A program made the translations under genes and the position numbers. A stretch of 64,000 nucleotides of DNA from Nonomuraea jiangxiensis (GTDB taxonomy: Bacteria; Actinomycetota; Actinomycetes; Streptosporangiales; Streptosporangiaceae): assembly GCF_900099965.1 (NCBI RefSeq), contig NZ_FNDJ01000027.1, forward strand, positions 62,001-126,000. The letters are read 5' to 3'. A model generated the notes under the pieces. It was not told the origin of the DNA, ran no database searches, and worked only from the letters and a program-made list of their open reading frames with translations. Below, piece after piece: positions 55,831 to 63,693 of the stretch (within the stretch, counting starts at the first letter, position 1; each line of letters starts with the position of its first letter).

Positions 55831-56723
55831 GCGTTCCCCGCGAAGAGGCCCGGGTGATCCCGATCAGCGCGGCGCCGTCCTTCGAGCAACCCGATCCGGT
55901 GGCGGAGCTGCTCGCCCTGATCCGTCGGCGGATCACGGGCGACTACGAGGTCGACGAGTTCGGCTACGACGCCGAGCTGACCGACAAGGTGCTCCTGGAG
56001 CTGATCAGGCCGCTCTACAACCACTGGTTCAGGGTGGAGACGGTCGAGCTGAAGAACGTCCCGGTGGAGGGCGGCGCGCTCATCGTGGCCAACCACTCGG
56101 GCACGCTGCCGTTCGACGCGCTGATGATGCAGCTGGCGCTGCACGACGAGGCCGGCAGGCCGTTGCGGCTGCTCGGCGCCGACCTCGTCTACCAGCTTCC
56201 GGTGCTCAGCCATCTGTCCCGCAAGACGGGCCACACGCTGGCCTGCCGCGAGGACGCCGACCGGCTGCTGCGTGGGGGCGAGCTCGTCGGGGTGTTCCCC
56301 GAGGGCTTCAAGGGCATCGGCAAGCCCTTCTCCGATCGCTACAAGCTGCAGCGGTTCGGCCGCGGCGGGTTCGTGGCCTCGGCCCTGCGCACGGGCGTGC
56401 CCATCGTGCCGGTCGCGATCGTGGGCGCCGAGGAGATCTATCCCAAGATCGGTGACCTGAAGTCGCTGGCCCGGCTGCTGGGCCTGCCCTACCTGCCGAT
56501 CACGCCGCTCTTCCCGCTGCTCGGGCCGCTGGGGCTGGTGCCGCTGCCGTCCAAGTGGATGATCGAGTTCGGCGAGCCCATCCGGACCGACGACTACGAC
56601 CCGTCGGCGGCCGACGATCCCATGCTGGTGTTCAACCTCACCGACCACGTGCGGGAGGTCATCCAGCAGATGCTCAACGAGCTGGTGCTGCGCAGGGGGT
56701 ACGCCTTCCCGCCCTTCATGTGA
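55827..56723 (+). CDS. Lysophospholipid acyltransferase-like protein (Rv0502 type)
   Basis: This 298-residue protein has the family motif region IVANHSGTLPFDALMMQLAL, where His and Asp are six residues apart, as in the MGAT-like subgroup, rather than the usual four. GVFPEGFKGIGKPFSDRYKL and VPIVPVAIVGAEEIYPKIGD follow. Start TTG 55827 overlaps the epimerase stop (TTGA) and has GGAGGTG upstream, so coupling is likely. Probably acylates a glycerolipid at the membrane. Confidence 0.87.
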   Translation: MSVPREEARVIPISAAPSFEQPDPVAELLALIRRRITGDYEVDEFGYDAELTDKVLLELIRPLYNHWFRVETVELKNVPVEGGALIVANHSGTLPFDALMMQLALHDEAGRPLRLLGADLVYQLPVLSHLSRKTGHTLACREDADRLLRGGELVGVFPEGFKGIGKPFSDRYKLQRFGRGGFVASALRTGVPIVPVAIVGAEEIYPKIGDLKSLARLLGLPYLPITPLFPLLGPLGLVPLPSKWMIEFGEPIRTDDYDPSAADDPMLVFNLTDHVREVIQQMLNELVLRRGYAFPPFM

Positions 56724-56787
56724 AACCTGGGGGGCGCCGGCGGTGTTCAACGGGGCGATTCGCTCACTGAACACCGGAAGGAACCCC

Positions 56788-57582
56788 ATGGATCTTCAGC
56801 TCTCCGGCCGCGTCGCCGTCGTCACCGGCGCGTCCAAGGGCATCGGCCTGGCCGTCGCCCGCACCTTGGCCGAGGAGGGCGCGCACGTCGTGGCCGTCTC
56901 GCGGCGGCGTACCGACGCGTTGCCCGGCGAGGTCGTGCACGTGGCCGCCGACCTGATGGACCCGCAGGAGCACGCGCGGGTCGTGGGGCGGGCCGTGGCC
57001 GAGTTCGGCGGCCTGGACATCCTGGTCAACAACGCCGGCGGGCCGCCGCCCGGAGTGACGCTGCCCCGGGTCGGGTTCATGGCGCCCGACGACGAGGACT
57101 GGCGGGCGATGTTCGAGTTCAACCTGTTCTCGGTCGTCCGCATGATCCGCGCCGCCGTACCCGTCATGCTGGAGCGGGGCGGTGGCTCGATCGTCAACCT
57201 CTCCTCCACCATGGCCCGCCAGCCCGGCGCCATGAACGTCGACTACGCCGCCGCCAAGGCCGCCGTGAGCCACGTGAGCAAGGCCGTCGCCGAGGAGTAC
57301 GGCCCGCGGGGCGTGCGCGTGAACACCCTCACGCCCGGCGCGGTGCTCACCGACTGGTGGACCAGGCCGGGCGGCGCCGCCGAGGTCATGGGGGCCATGG
57401 TCGGGGCGACGAAGGAGGACGTCGTCACCAAGGTCGCCCCCGAGATGCTGCGCATGGTCACCGGGCGCCTCGTGGACCCGCAGGAGATCGCCGACGCGGT
57501 CGCCCTGCTGGCCTCACCCCGCTCGGGCAGCACGACCGGCGCCGAGCTCGTCATCGACGGCGGCCAGCTCAAGGAGCTGTGA
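56788..57582 (+). CDS. Short-chain dehydrogenase/reductase
   Basis: This 264-residue SDR has VAVVTGASKGIGLAVARTLA, NNAGGPPPG, IVNLSSTMARQPG and catalytic MNVDYAAAKAAVSHV. Typical of beta-ketoacyl reductase-like enzymes. ATG 56788 follows GGAAGG. Stands alone between the acyltransferase and sigma-factor genes; not part of the conserved block in other genomes. Confidence 0.88.
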   Translation: MDLQLSGRVAVVTGASKGIGLAVARTLAEEGAHVVAVSRRRTDALPGEVVHVAADLMDPQEHARVVGRAVAEFGGLDILVNNAGGPPPGVTLPRVGFMAPDDEDWRAMFEFNLFSVVRMIRAAVPVMLERGGGSIVNLSSTMARQPGAMNVDYAAAKAAVSHVSKAVAEEYGPRGVRVNTLTPGAVLTDWWTRPGGAAEVMGAMVGATKEDVVTKVAPEMLRMVTGRLVDPQEIADAVALLASPRSGSTTGAELVIDGGQLKEL

Positions 57583-57652
57583 CCGCCCGCGTGAACCCGG
57601 AGGGCGGGTTGCGGCAAGACATGCGTGACCGATTTCCCACAGAAGGGCGGAG

Positions 57653-58231
57653 ATGATCACGCAACCCGCCACCAGGGGTGCGGATTCGGAGCTCGTGAGC
57701 GCCTCACTGACCGAACCCGAGGCGTTCGCGGAGCTTTTCGACCGCTACTCAGCCATGCTCTACAGGTACGTCTCCAAACGCCTCGGCCCCGAGCCCGCCG
57801 AGGACCTCGTCGGCGAGACCTTCCTGATCGCCTTCTCCCGCAGGCGGAGCTACGACCTGGCGATGCCGGACGCGAGGCCCTGGCTCTTCGGCATCCTCAC
57901 CAAGCTCATCTCCCGGCACCACCGCGGTGAGGCCGCCCGCTACCGCGCCCTGCTGCGCGCCCCCGTCGAGGCCGAGGTGGAGTCGCCGGCCGACCGGGTG
58001 GCCGCGGGGGTGAGCGCCCAGGCCGTCCGGGCCGAGCTGGCCGGCGCCCTGGCCGCGCTGCCCGCCAAGGACCGCGACGTGCTGCTGCTGATCGCCTGGG
58101 GGGATCTCACGTACGAGGAGACGGCCCGGGCGCTCGCCATCCCGATCGGCACCGTGCGATCCCGTCTCAACCGTGGCAGGCGCAAGGTCCGGGCCGCGCT
58201 CGGCGACGCCAACCCCCTGGAGGAGGAGTGA
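57653..58231 (+). CDS. ECF sigma factor
   Basis: This 192-residue sigma factor has region 2 FDRYSAMLYRYVSKRLGPEP, AEDLVGETFLIAFSRR, and region 4 LAALPAKDRDVLLLIAWGDL with YEETARALAIPIGTVRSRLN. Its style is that of sigma-24-like factors whose partner is a membrane protein with the N-terminus described in the next entry. Its stop overlaps that gene by four bases. Confidence 0.92.
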   Translation: MITQPATRGADSELVSASLTEPEAFAELFDRYSAMLYRYVSKRLGPEPAEDLVGETFLIAFSRRRSYDLAMPDARPWLFGILTKLISRHHRGEAARYRALLRAPVEAEVESPADRVAAGVSAQAVRAELAGALAALPAKDRDVLLLIAWGDLTYEETARALAIPIGTVRSRLNRGRRKVRAALGDANPLEEE

Positions 58232-59250
58232 CGATGGACGACCTGAAGCTGCTCCGCGACCTGGGGACGGCGTTCGAGCACGAACCGCCCGCGACGCTCG
58301 CCCGCCAGCGCGAGCGCCTCCTGCGGGCCCGCCCGCGCGGAGGCGGGGTGGGTCGCTGGGTGAGCTGGTGGACGGCCGGGCTGGTGGCCGCCGCCACGGC
58401 CGTGGCGGTCGTGGTGCCCACCGTGCTGATCGGCGACCGCCACCCGGCCGCCCCGCCCGCGGGGACCGACTCCGTGGACGTGAGCGGCGCCATGAACGTG
58501 CTCCTGATCGGTTCCGACACCCGCCAGGGCGCCGGCAACGTCGAATACGGCCCTCGGATGGCCGATGCGGGGGCGCACTCCGACACCATCGTCATCCTGC
58601 ACGTGCCCGCCGACCGGGGCAGCGCCGTCGCGGTCAGCGTGCCGCGCGACTCGATCGTCCGGATCCCGCGCTGCGGCTCGTCGCCGGCCAGGGAGGACAT
58701 GATCAATTCCGCGTACCGTACGGGGGGCGCGGGCTGCCTCAGGACCACGCTGGAGACCCTGACGGGGCTGACCATCCGGCACACGGTGGAGGTGGACTTC
58801 GCGGGGTTCAAGAAGGTGGTCGACGCGCTCGGCGGCGTACAGGTGACGCTGCCCCGGCCGGTGGACGACCGGATGGCCAAGCTGCGGCTGCCCGCGGGCA
58901 GGTCGATGCTCGACGGCGAACAGGCGCTCGGCTACGTCCGCCTGCGCCGCTACGGCGCCGAGGGCTCCGACATCAGCCGGATCAAGCGCCAGCAGGAGCT
59001 CGTGCTCGCGACCCTGCAGCGGCTGCGGGACGCGTTGTTCGACCCCGGCAGGCTCAGGGCGTTCCTCGGGGTGATGCACGAGTCGGTCAGGACGGATCTG
59101 AGCCCCGAAGCGATGTACGAGCTGGCCGTAGGCATGTCGGAGACCAAGCTGACCTTCATGACCGTCCCCTGGCGGCCCCACCCCGACGATCCCAATAGGC
59201 TCGCGTGGCAGCAGCCGGACGCCGCCGAGCTCTTCAAGTCACTCGAATGA
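58228..59250 (+). CDS. LCP-domain protein with sigma-partner-like N-terminus
   Basis: This 340-residue protein has a cytoplasmic part of about 45 residues (DDLKLLRDLGTAFEHEPPAT, LARQRERLLRARPR), resembling membrane partners of ECF factors (CU044_5270 type). One helix at about 47-69 and an extracellular LytR-CpsA-Psr domain follow: NVLLIGSDTRQG, VSVPRDSIVRIP, DMINSAYRTGGAG, LPRPVDDRMAKLRLPAG and ISRIKRQQELV. LCP enzymes transfer glycopolymers to peptidoglycan. GTG 58228 overlaps the sigma stop. Confidence 0.88.
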   Translation: MTMDDLKLLRDLGTAFEHEPPATLARQRERLLRARPRGGGVGRWVSWWTAGLVAAATAVAVVVPTVLIGDRHPAAPPAGTDSVDVSGAMNVLLIGSDTRQGAGNVEYGPRMADAGAHSDTIVILHVPADRGSAVAVSVPRDSIVRIPRCGSSPAREDMINSAYRTGGAGCLRTTLETLTGLTIRHTVEVDFAGFKKVVDALGGVQVTLPRPVDDRMAKLRLPAGRSMLDGEQALGYVRLRRYGAEGSDISRIKRQQELVLATLQRLRDALFDPGRLRAFLGVMHESVRTDLSPEAMYELAVGMSETKLTFMTVPWRPHPDDPNRLAWQQPDAAELFKSLE

Positions 59251-59281
59251 CCCACCAGGGCCGCCCCTGAGGGAGCCGCGG

Positions 59282-59306
59282 GCTCTACCGCTGCGTGCGG
59301 TAGAGC
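59282..59306. terminator. Terminator overlapping the HAD gene's stop
   Basis: GCTCTACCGC pairs perfectly with GCGGTAGAGC around TGCGT. It includes the minus-strand stop at 59285, and lies 31 bases beyond the LCP stop, so it can serve both convergent genes. Confidence 0.75.
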
Positions 59307-60160
59307 TTGCGCAGGGCGATGCCCGCGGCCACGCCGCCCGCCACGGCTCCCACGCCCGCCGCGATGGGCAGGGCCGCCAGGGTGGCCTTGCGTCCGGTGC
59401 GGAAGTCCTTGATCGGCCAGGCGTGCTTTCTGGCGTGCTCGCGCAGCTCGGCGTCCGGGTTGATGGCCACGGCATGGCCGACCAGCGACAGCATCGGCAG
59501 GTCGTTGGCCGAGTCGCTGTAGGCCGTGCACCTGGTCAGGTCGAGTCCCTCACGGCGGGCCAGCGCCCGCACCGCCTCGGCCTTGGCGGGGCCGTGCAGC
59601 AGGTCGCCGACCAGCCGCCCGGTGTAGACGCCGTCGCTGCTCTCGGCGACCGTGCCGAGCGCGCCGGTCAGGCCGAGCCGCTGCGCGATGACCCTGGCCA
59701 GCTCGACCGGCGTGGCGGTGACCAGCCAGACCCGCTGGCCCGCGTCGAGGTGGTCCTGCGCGAGCGCCCTGGTGCCGCCCCAGATGCGGTCGGCCATGAC
59801 CTCGTCGTAGATCTCCTCGCCGAGGCGCACCACGTCATCGACCTTGGCGCCCGCGACGAACGCCAGCGCCGTCTCCCTGGCCACCGCGATGTGCTCGGGG
59901 TTCTCGTTGCCACGCAGCCGGAACACCGCCTGCCCCACGGCGAACTTCAGCAGGTCGGACGACGTGAACAGGCCACGCGTGGCCAGCCCCCTGGCGAAGT
60001 GGTAGATCGAGGCGCCGCGCATCATCGTGTTGTCCACGTCGAAGAAGGCCGCGGCCTGGAGGTCCGGCTGGGCCGGGGCGACGGTGACCGCCGCCTGGGC
60101 CGCGGCCTCCCCGGCGGCCCGGGGCTCCGGTTCTTGTCGTCGTCGGATTAGCCGCCACAT
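59285..60160 (-). CDS. HAD-IB family phosphatase (SerB1-like)
   Basis: This 291-residue protein has a catalytic AAFFDVDNTMMRGASIYHFA, VTATPVEL, and SDSANDLPMLSLVGHAVAIN. A C-terminal membrane-like helix (LAALPIAAGVGAVAGGVAAG) anchors it. Rv0505c-type relatives are annotated as phosphoserine phosphatases, but this one lacks ACT domains and may act on lipid or glycerol phosphates. SerB proper is at 13.7 kb. Confidence 0.88.
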   Translation of the reverse strand: MWRLIRRRQEPEPRAAGEAAAQAAVTVAPAQPDLQAAAFFDVDNTMMRGASIYHFARGLATRGLFTSSDLLKFAVGQAVFRLRGNENPEHIAVARETALAFVAGAKVDDVVRLGEEIYDEVMADRIWGGTRALAQDHLDAGQRVWLVTATPVELARVIAQRLGLTGALGTVAESSDGVYTGRLVGDLLHGPAKAEAVRALARREGLDLTRCTAYSDSANDLPMLSLVGHAVAINPDAELREHARKHAWPIKDFRTGRKATLAALPIAAGVGAVAGGVAAGIALRKLYRTQR

Positions 60161-60177
60161 GGGCTCAGCTTACTGAC

Positions 60178-60819
60178 CTAGTTCGGGACGACCAGACCCT
60201 CGATATAGTCAAGATAGCCTTCTGCCTGGACCGCCTCGGCCTCGTTGAGCTGCGTCAACATGGGCCCCACGACCTCTTTCTGGTCCCTTGCGAAGGACTT
60301 GATCTTCGGCGAGCGCGGCTCGACCCGTTCCAGTCGGCTGATCCCCGCCCGCGTGGACTCCTCCATGTCCTTGAGCGTCCTGCTGACCAGCGGCCCGTCG
60401 ACGGACGAACCCAGCAGGCTGGCCACCTCCTTGGCGCGGGTCTTGGCCGAGTCCAGCTCGCGCTGGCCGCGTTCGGCGTCGTCGGTGCTCAGGTGGACGA
60501 GGGTGCTCTCCGCCGCGCGCTTGAGCGGGTAGAGCGAGTCTCCCGGCACCGCCTGGTAGGTGGCGAAGGCCGAGACCATCATGGCCGCCGCCAGCCCCAG
60601 CGTGGCGAGCTGCGACAGGACCGGCCGGCGGCGTACGGGCCGGCGGTGGCGGGGACGGTGCCTGACGTGGTGGACCGGCTCGTCGGTGAGCTCCCCGGAC
60701 AGGAGCTGCGCGCGCAACCGGGCCCGGAAGGCGGGCTCCGGGTCGGCGCCGAGCGGGAGCCGTCCCAGCTCCACGAGGTGTTCGAGCACGCGCTCCCGTC
60801 GCCTGCTCGCCCTACTCAT
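60178..60819 (-). CDS. rsbN: DUF5667 membrane anti-sigma factor RsbN
   Basis: This 213-residue protein has a cytoplasmic N-terminus of about 65 residues with an Arg/His-rich stretch (HHVRHRPRHRRPVRRRP), a membrane helix at 68-90 (LATLGLAAAMMVSAFATYQA) and a helical extracellular domain starting VPGDSLYPLKRAAE, the DUF5667 signature. In Streptomyces the gene downstream of bldN encodes RsbN, the BldN anti-sigma factor. Fold and location match. Identity is by synteny and family. Confidence 0.83.
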   Translation of the reverse strand: MSRASRRRERVLEHLVELGRLPLGADPEPAFRARLRAQLLSGELTDEPVHHVRHRPRHRRPVRRRPVLSQLATLGLAAAMMVSAFATYQAVPGDSLYPLKRAAESTLVHLSTDDAERGQRELDSAKTRAKEVASLLGSSVDGPLVSRTLKDMEESTRAGISRLERVEPRSPKIKSFARDQKEVVGPMLTQLNEAEAVQAEGYLDYIEGLVVPN

Positions 60820-60878
60820 GGACTGCTCCTAGACGGTCCCGACGTGACACCTGCCTAACGAGAGGCGGATGGGGGAGG

Positions 60879-61517
60879 TTACGCCAGGTCGTTCTTAAGT
60901 GCCCTGGCCAGCGAGCGGACGGCCCTGAACTGCAGCGCTTTGATCGCTCCACTCTTCTTCCCCATGATCAGCGCGGTTTCCGCGAGCGAGAGGCCGTGCA
61001 GGAAGCGCAGGACCACACATTCCTGCTGTTCAGGATTGAGATCTCGGACGGCCCGCAGTATGCGGTCGTTGATGATGGCCGTGACCACGGCGTTCTCCGG
61101 GATGTGCGAGCCGTCGAGCGGGACGTCGATGACTTCACCGGTGGGTATCTCCAGCCGGTAGCGGCCGGACTTGAAGTGGTCGGTCACCAGGTTTCGCGCG
61201 ATGGTCACGAGCCAGGCGCCGAAGTCGCGGCCCTGCCAGGTGAAGTCGGCGATCCTGCGCAGCGCGCGCAGGAAGGTCTCGCTGGTCAGGTCCTCGGCCA
61301 ACGGGTGTGAGCCGACCCTGAAGTAGATGTATCGGTAGACGAGATCCACGTAGCGGTCGTAGAGCGTGCCAAAGGACTCCGAGCAGCCGCTCTTGGCATG
61401 CATCACCAGCGTACGGAGGTCGTCGGGCACTTCGTCGCGCACGGCGAGCTCGCCCGTCCGGGCAGGTCCAGCGACCGCTGGCGCTAACAGCCCGGCGAAC
61501 GGTGACGAGTCAGGCAT
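60879..61517 (-). CDS. bldN: ECF sigma factor BldN
   Basis: This 212-residue protein closely resembles Streptomyces BldN: SFGTLYDRYVDLVYRYIYFR, DLTSETFLRALRRIADFTWQ, GRDFGAWLVTIARNLVTDHF, and region 4 LNPEQQECVVLRFLHGLSLA. A short N-terminal extension (about 35 residues) is consistent with the BldN pro-sequence, though shorter. BldN directs chaplin and rodlin genes and development. Start ATG 61517 follows AGGGA. rsbN lies 59 bases downstream. Confidence 0.92.
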   Translation of the reverse strand: MPDSSPFAGLLAPAVAGPARTGELAVRDEVPDDLRTLVMHAKSGCSESFGTLYDRYVDLVYRYIYFRVGSHPLAEDLTSETFLRALRRIADFTWQGRDFGAWLVTIARNLVTDHFKSGRYRLEIPTGEVIDVPLDGSHIPENAVVTAIINDRILRAVRDLNPEQQECVVLRFLHGLSLAETALIMGKKSGAIKALQFRAVRSLARALKNDLA

Positions 61518-61546
61518 CCGGTATCCCTAGGGGTAAGGGGTGCGGC

Positions 61547-61558
61547 GTGCTCGAACAC
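61547..61558. promoter_or_regulatory. Near-palindrome upstream of bldN
   Basis: GTGCTCGAACAC (one imperfect pair) lies 30-41 bases upstream of the bldN start. bldN is repressed by BldD in Streptomyces; this site is a candidate operator but differs from the BldD consensus. Confidence 0.35.
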
Positions 61559-61766
61559 TCTAGAAATCAACCGGAAAATCCACAATCCACGGCATGCTTG
61601 CATGACTTGGCGTAATCGCCAGATACCGTGGAGGCGCACACCCCGCTACCCGCAGGTTCATGCCCCGCTGCCTGCGGTGAGCCGCCGGATGTGACCTGCC
61701 CCGGACCGACCGGTTCCCGCTTCGGCTACCGGCGGGGAGGCAACGTCCGGCAGCATTGGAGTCACC

Positions 61767-63269
61767 ATGGAGATCCTCGTTGCTGTCATAGCGTTCGCCG
61801 GTGCGCTTCTCGCGGCGGTCGCGGCCGGTGCCCTGATTCAACGACTGCGCGACGATCCCGAGGGGTGGTTGATCGCCTGGACCGTTGCAGTCGTGTCCCT
61901 CTGCCTGTCGCTGGGCGTGATCGGCATCGGGGGCGTCCTGGGGTTCGGCGGCTTCACGTTCCGGATCTACCAGGTGACCGGATCGCTGCTCGCGCCGCTC
62001 TGGCTGGGCGTCGGGCTGGTGCAGCTGCTGGCGGAGAAGGTGCCGCCGAGGTTCCTGGCGTGGCTGTTCGGCACCGCGCTGACCGTCGTCGCCGCCGCGA
62101 TCATGGTCTTCGACCCGCTCAAGAGCGACGACATGAGCAGGACGCTGCCCGCCGCCGCGGATTTCTGGGGGCTGATCCCCGGCTACCTGCTGATCGGCGT
62201 GCACGTCATCGCCGTGCTGCTCATGCTGGCCATGCTGGTCGTCGCCGGGCTCAAGTGGCGCAACGGCGACGAATACGACACCGACAACCTGCACGCGTCC
62301 CTGGTCATCGTCCCGTCGGGGATGGCGCTCGTGGGCGCGATGCGGTTCGCGGTGCCGCCGCTGTTCACCACGGCGCTGCTTCTGGTGGCCGCCGCCGCGG
62401 TCTGGTACACCGTGCTGCGGCCGCTGGCGCCGTACGAGGACGACGACGAGGACGACTTCGCTCCGGACCGCGAGGAGCGCGTCCCGCGCCGCGACGATCG
62501 CTCTCAGCGCCGCGAGGAGGCCCTTCAGTATCGCGAGGAGCCCAGCATGGCGCAGATGCCACCCGGCGAGCGGCCGATGTACCGCGACGAGCGGGTGGGC
62601 CGGCGCGGCGTGCCCGAGCCCATGCCGGCCCCCGACCTGCCTCCCTCGCCGCCGCCGCGCAGGGCGTCGGGGCTGGGCGACCTCGTGGCCGAATACCGCG
62701 CGGGCGACCAGGAGGTCGACTACGCCGCGCGCATGGCGGCCCCGCCCGAAGGGGGCCCCGCGACCGGCTACATCATGAGCGGCGGCCCGGGCCAGCGCCC
62801 CGACTACGGCATGCCGGCGACCGGCGTGGTCTACCCCGGCGCCGACGTGTTCTCACCGGCACCGAAGCCGGCACCGCAGCCGGTCCCGCAGCCGGTCCCG
62901 CAGCCGGCGCCGCAGCAGCAGCCCGCCTCCAGCAGGCCGCTGCCGACGATCTACGGCCTGCTGACCGTGTTCACGATCATGGACGGGGCGGGCGACGCGT
63001 TCGACCGGCTGGCCGAGGCGACGGTCGAGGCCGTACGCCGCGGCGAGCCCGACACGCTCGTGTACGCCTGCCACGCGGTGAAGTCGGCCCCCCTGCAGCG
63101 CATCGTCTACGAGCTCTACCGGGACGAGGTGGCCTACCGCGACCACCAGCGCCAGCCGCACGTCGAGAGGTTCGTCAACGAGCGGCAGGCCATGGTGCTG
63201 GCCACCAACGTCATCGAGCTCAACGTCAACGCCGCGAAGGTGGTGCCGCTGCCGACGGCGATGTTCTGA
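61767..63269 (+). CDS. Polytopic membrane protein with C-terminal ABM-like domain
   Basis: This 500-residue protein has six to seven helices in the first 220 residues (LVAVIAFAGALLAAVAAGAL, LTVVAAAIMVF, LLIGVHVIAVLLMLAMLVVA). A charged, Pro-rich linker of about 170 residues (PKPAPQPVPQPVPQPAP) leads to a 110-residue domain like the antibiotic-biosynthesis-monooxygenase fold (TIYGLLTVFTIMDGAGDAFD, IVYELYRDEVAYRDHQRQPH). ABM domains act on aromatic or haem-like substrates or serve as sensors. Placed between bldN and the glutaredoxin/rex genes. Function unknown. Confidence 0.75.
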   Translation: MEILVAVIAFAGALLAAVAAGALIQRLRDDPEGWLIAWTVAVVSLCLSLGVIGIGGVLGFGGFTFRIYQVTGSLLAPLWLGVGLVQLLAEKVPPRFLAWLFGTALTVVAAAIMVFDPLKSDDMSRTLPAAADFWGLIPGYLLIGVHVIAVLLMLAMLVVAGLKWRNGDEYDTDNLHASLVIVPSGMALVGAMRFAVPPLFTTALLLVAAAAVWYTVLRPLAPYEDDDEDDFAPDREERVPRRDDRSQRREEALQYREEPSMAQMPPGERPMYRDERVGRRGVPEPMPAPDLPPSPPPRRASGLGDLVAEYRAGDQEVDYAARMAAPPEGGPATGYIMSGGPGQRPDYGMPATGVVYPGADVFSPAPKPAPQPVPQPVPQPAPQQQPASSRPLPTIYGLLTVFTIMDGAGDAFDRLAEATVEAVRRGEPDTLVYACHAVKSAPLQRIVYELYRDEVAYRDHQRQPHVERFVNERQAMVLATNVIELNVNAAKVVPLPTAMF

Positions 63270-63296
63270 TCGCCCCCGCGGTGAGGCCGGCGCTGA

Positions 63297-63533
63297 TCAG
63301 TCGCTCAGCGCGGCCCGCAGCCGGCCCTCGTCGACCCGCCAGAAGTCGTGCTGCACGCCGTCGATCAGCGTGACCGGGATCATCTCCCAGTACTTCTCCC
63401 GCAACTCGGCCGAGGTCTCGATGCTGACCTCCTCCCAGGGGACGCCGAGGTCGCCCGCAACCCTGGCGATGACCTCGCGGGCGTCCTCACACAGGTGGCA
63501 GCCGGGCTTGCCGAGCAACGTGATGTGGTGCAT
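63297..63533 (-). CDS. Glutaredoxin-family protein
   Basis: This 78-residue thioredoxin-fold protein has the CxxC motif in LGKPGCHLCEDAREVI and the cis-Pro in MIPVTLIDGV. Rv0508-like gene in the same place in mycobacteria, next to the rex/hemA block. Start ATG 63533. Likely a thiol-disulfide or redox partner. Confidence 0.88.
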   Translation of the reverse strand: MHHITLLGKPGCHLCEDAREVIARVAGDLGVPWEEVSIETSAELREKYWEMIPVTLIDGVQHDFWRVDEGRLRAALSD

Positions 63534-63600
63534 GGGGCCACGTTATGCGAGTCGCGCGGGTCGCCGGCATGCCGGCGGCGCCGCTCCGGACCGCCGTGAC

Positions 63601-63620
63601 TTTGTGCATCGGTTCACAAA
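63601..63620. promoter_or_regulatory. Rex operator (ROP) upstream of rex
   Basis: TTTGTGCATCGGTTCACAAA: perfect TTTGTG/CACAAA arms with eight bases between. It overlaps a possible -35 (TTGTGC, 63602-63607), 18 bases upstream of TAACCT (63626). Predicts NADH-responsive autoregulation. Confidence 0.85.
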
Positions 63621-63693
63621 GGGATTAACCTGAAAGACGGTTCGATTCCGTTCACGCGGTCCCCAAGCCGCCCGTCCCCTGGAGCTCCGGCAC

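Noticed and set aside
63583..63662. tRNA-like element: GGACCGC and GCGGTCC ends with a GGTTCGATTCC T-arm
   Set aside because: Base 8 is C, no D-arm or anticodon stem can be drawn, and three extra bases lie between the T-stem and the acceptor strand. The stretch also contains the Rex operator and promoter.
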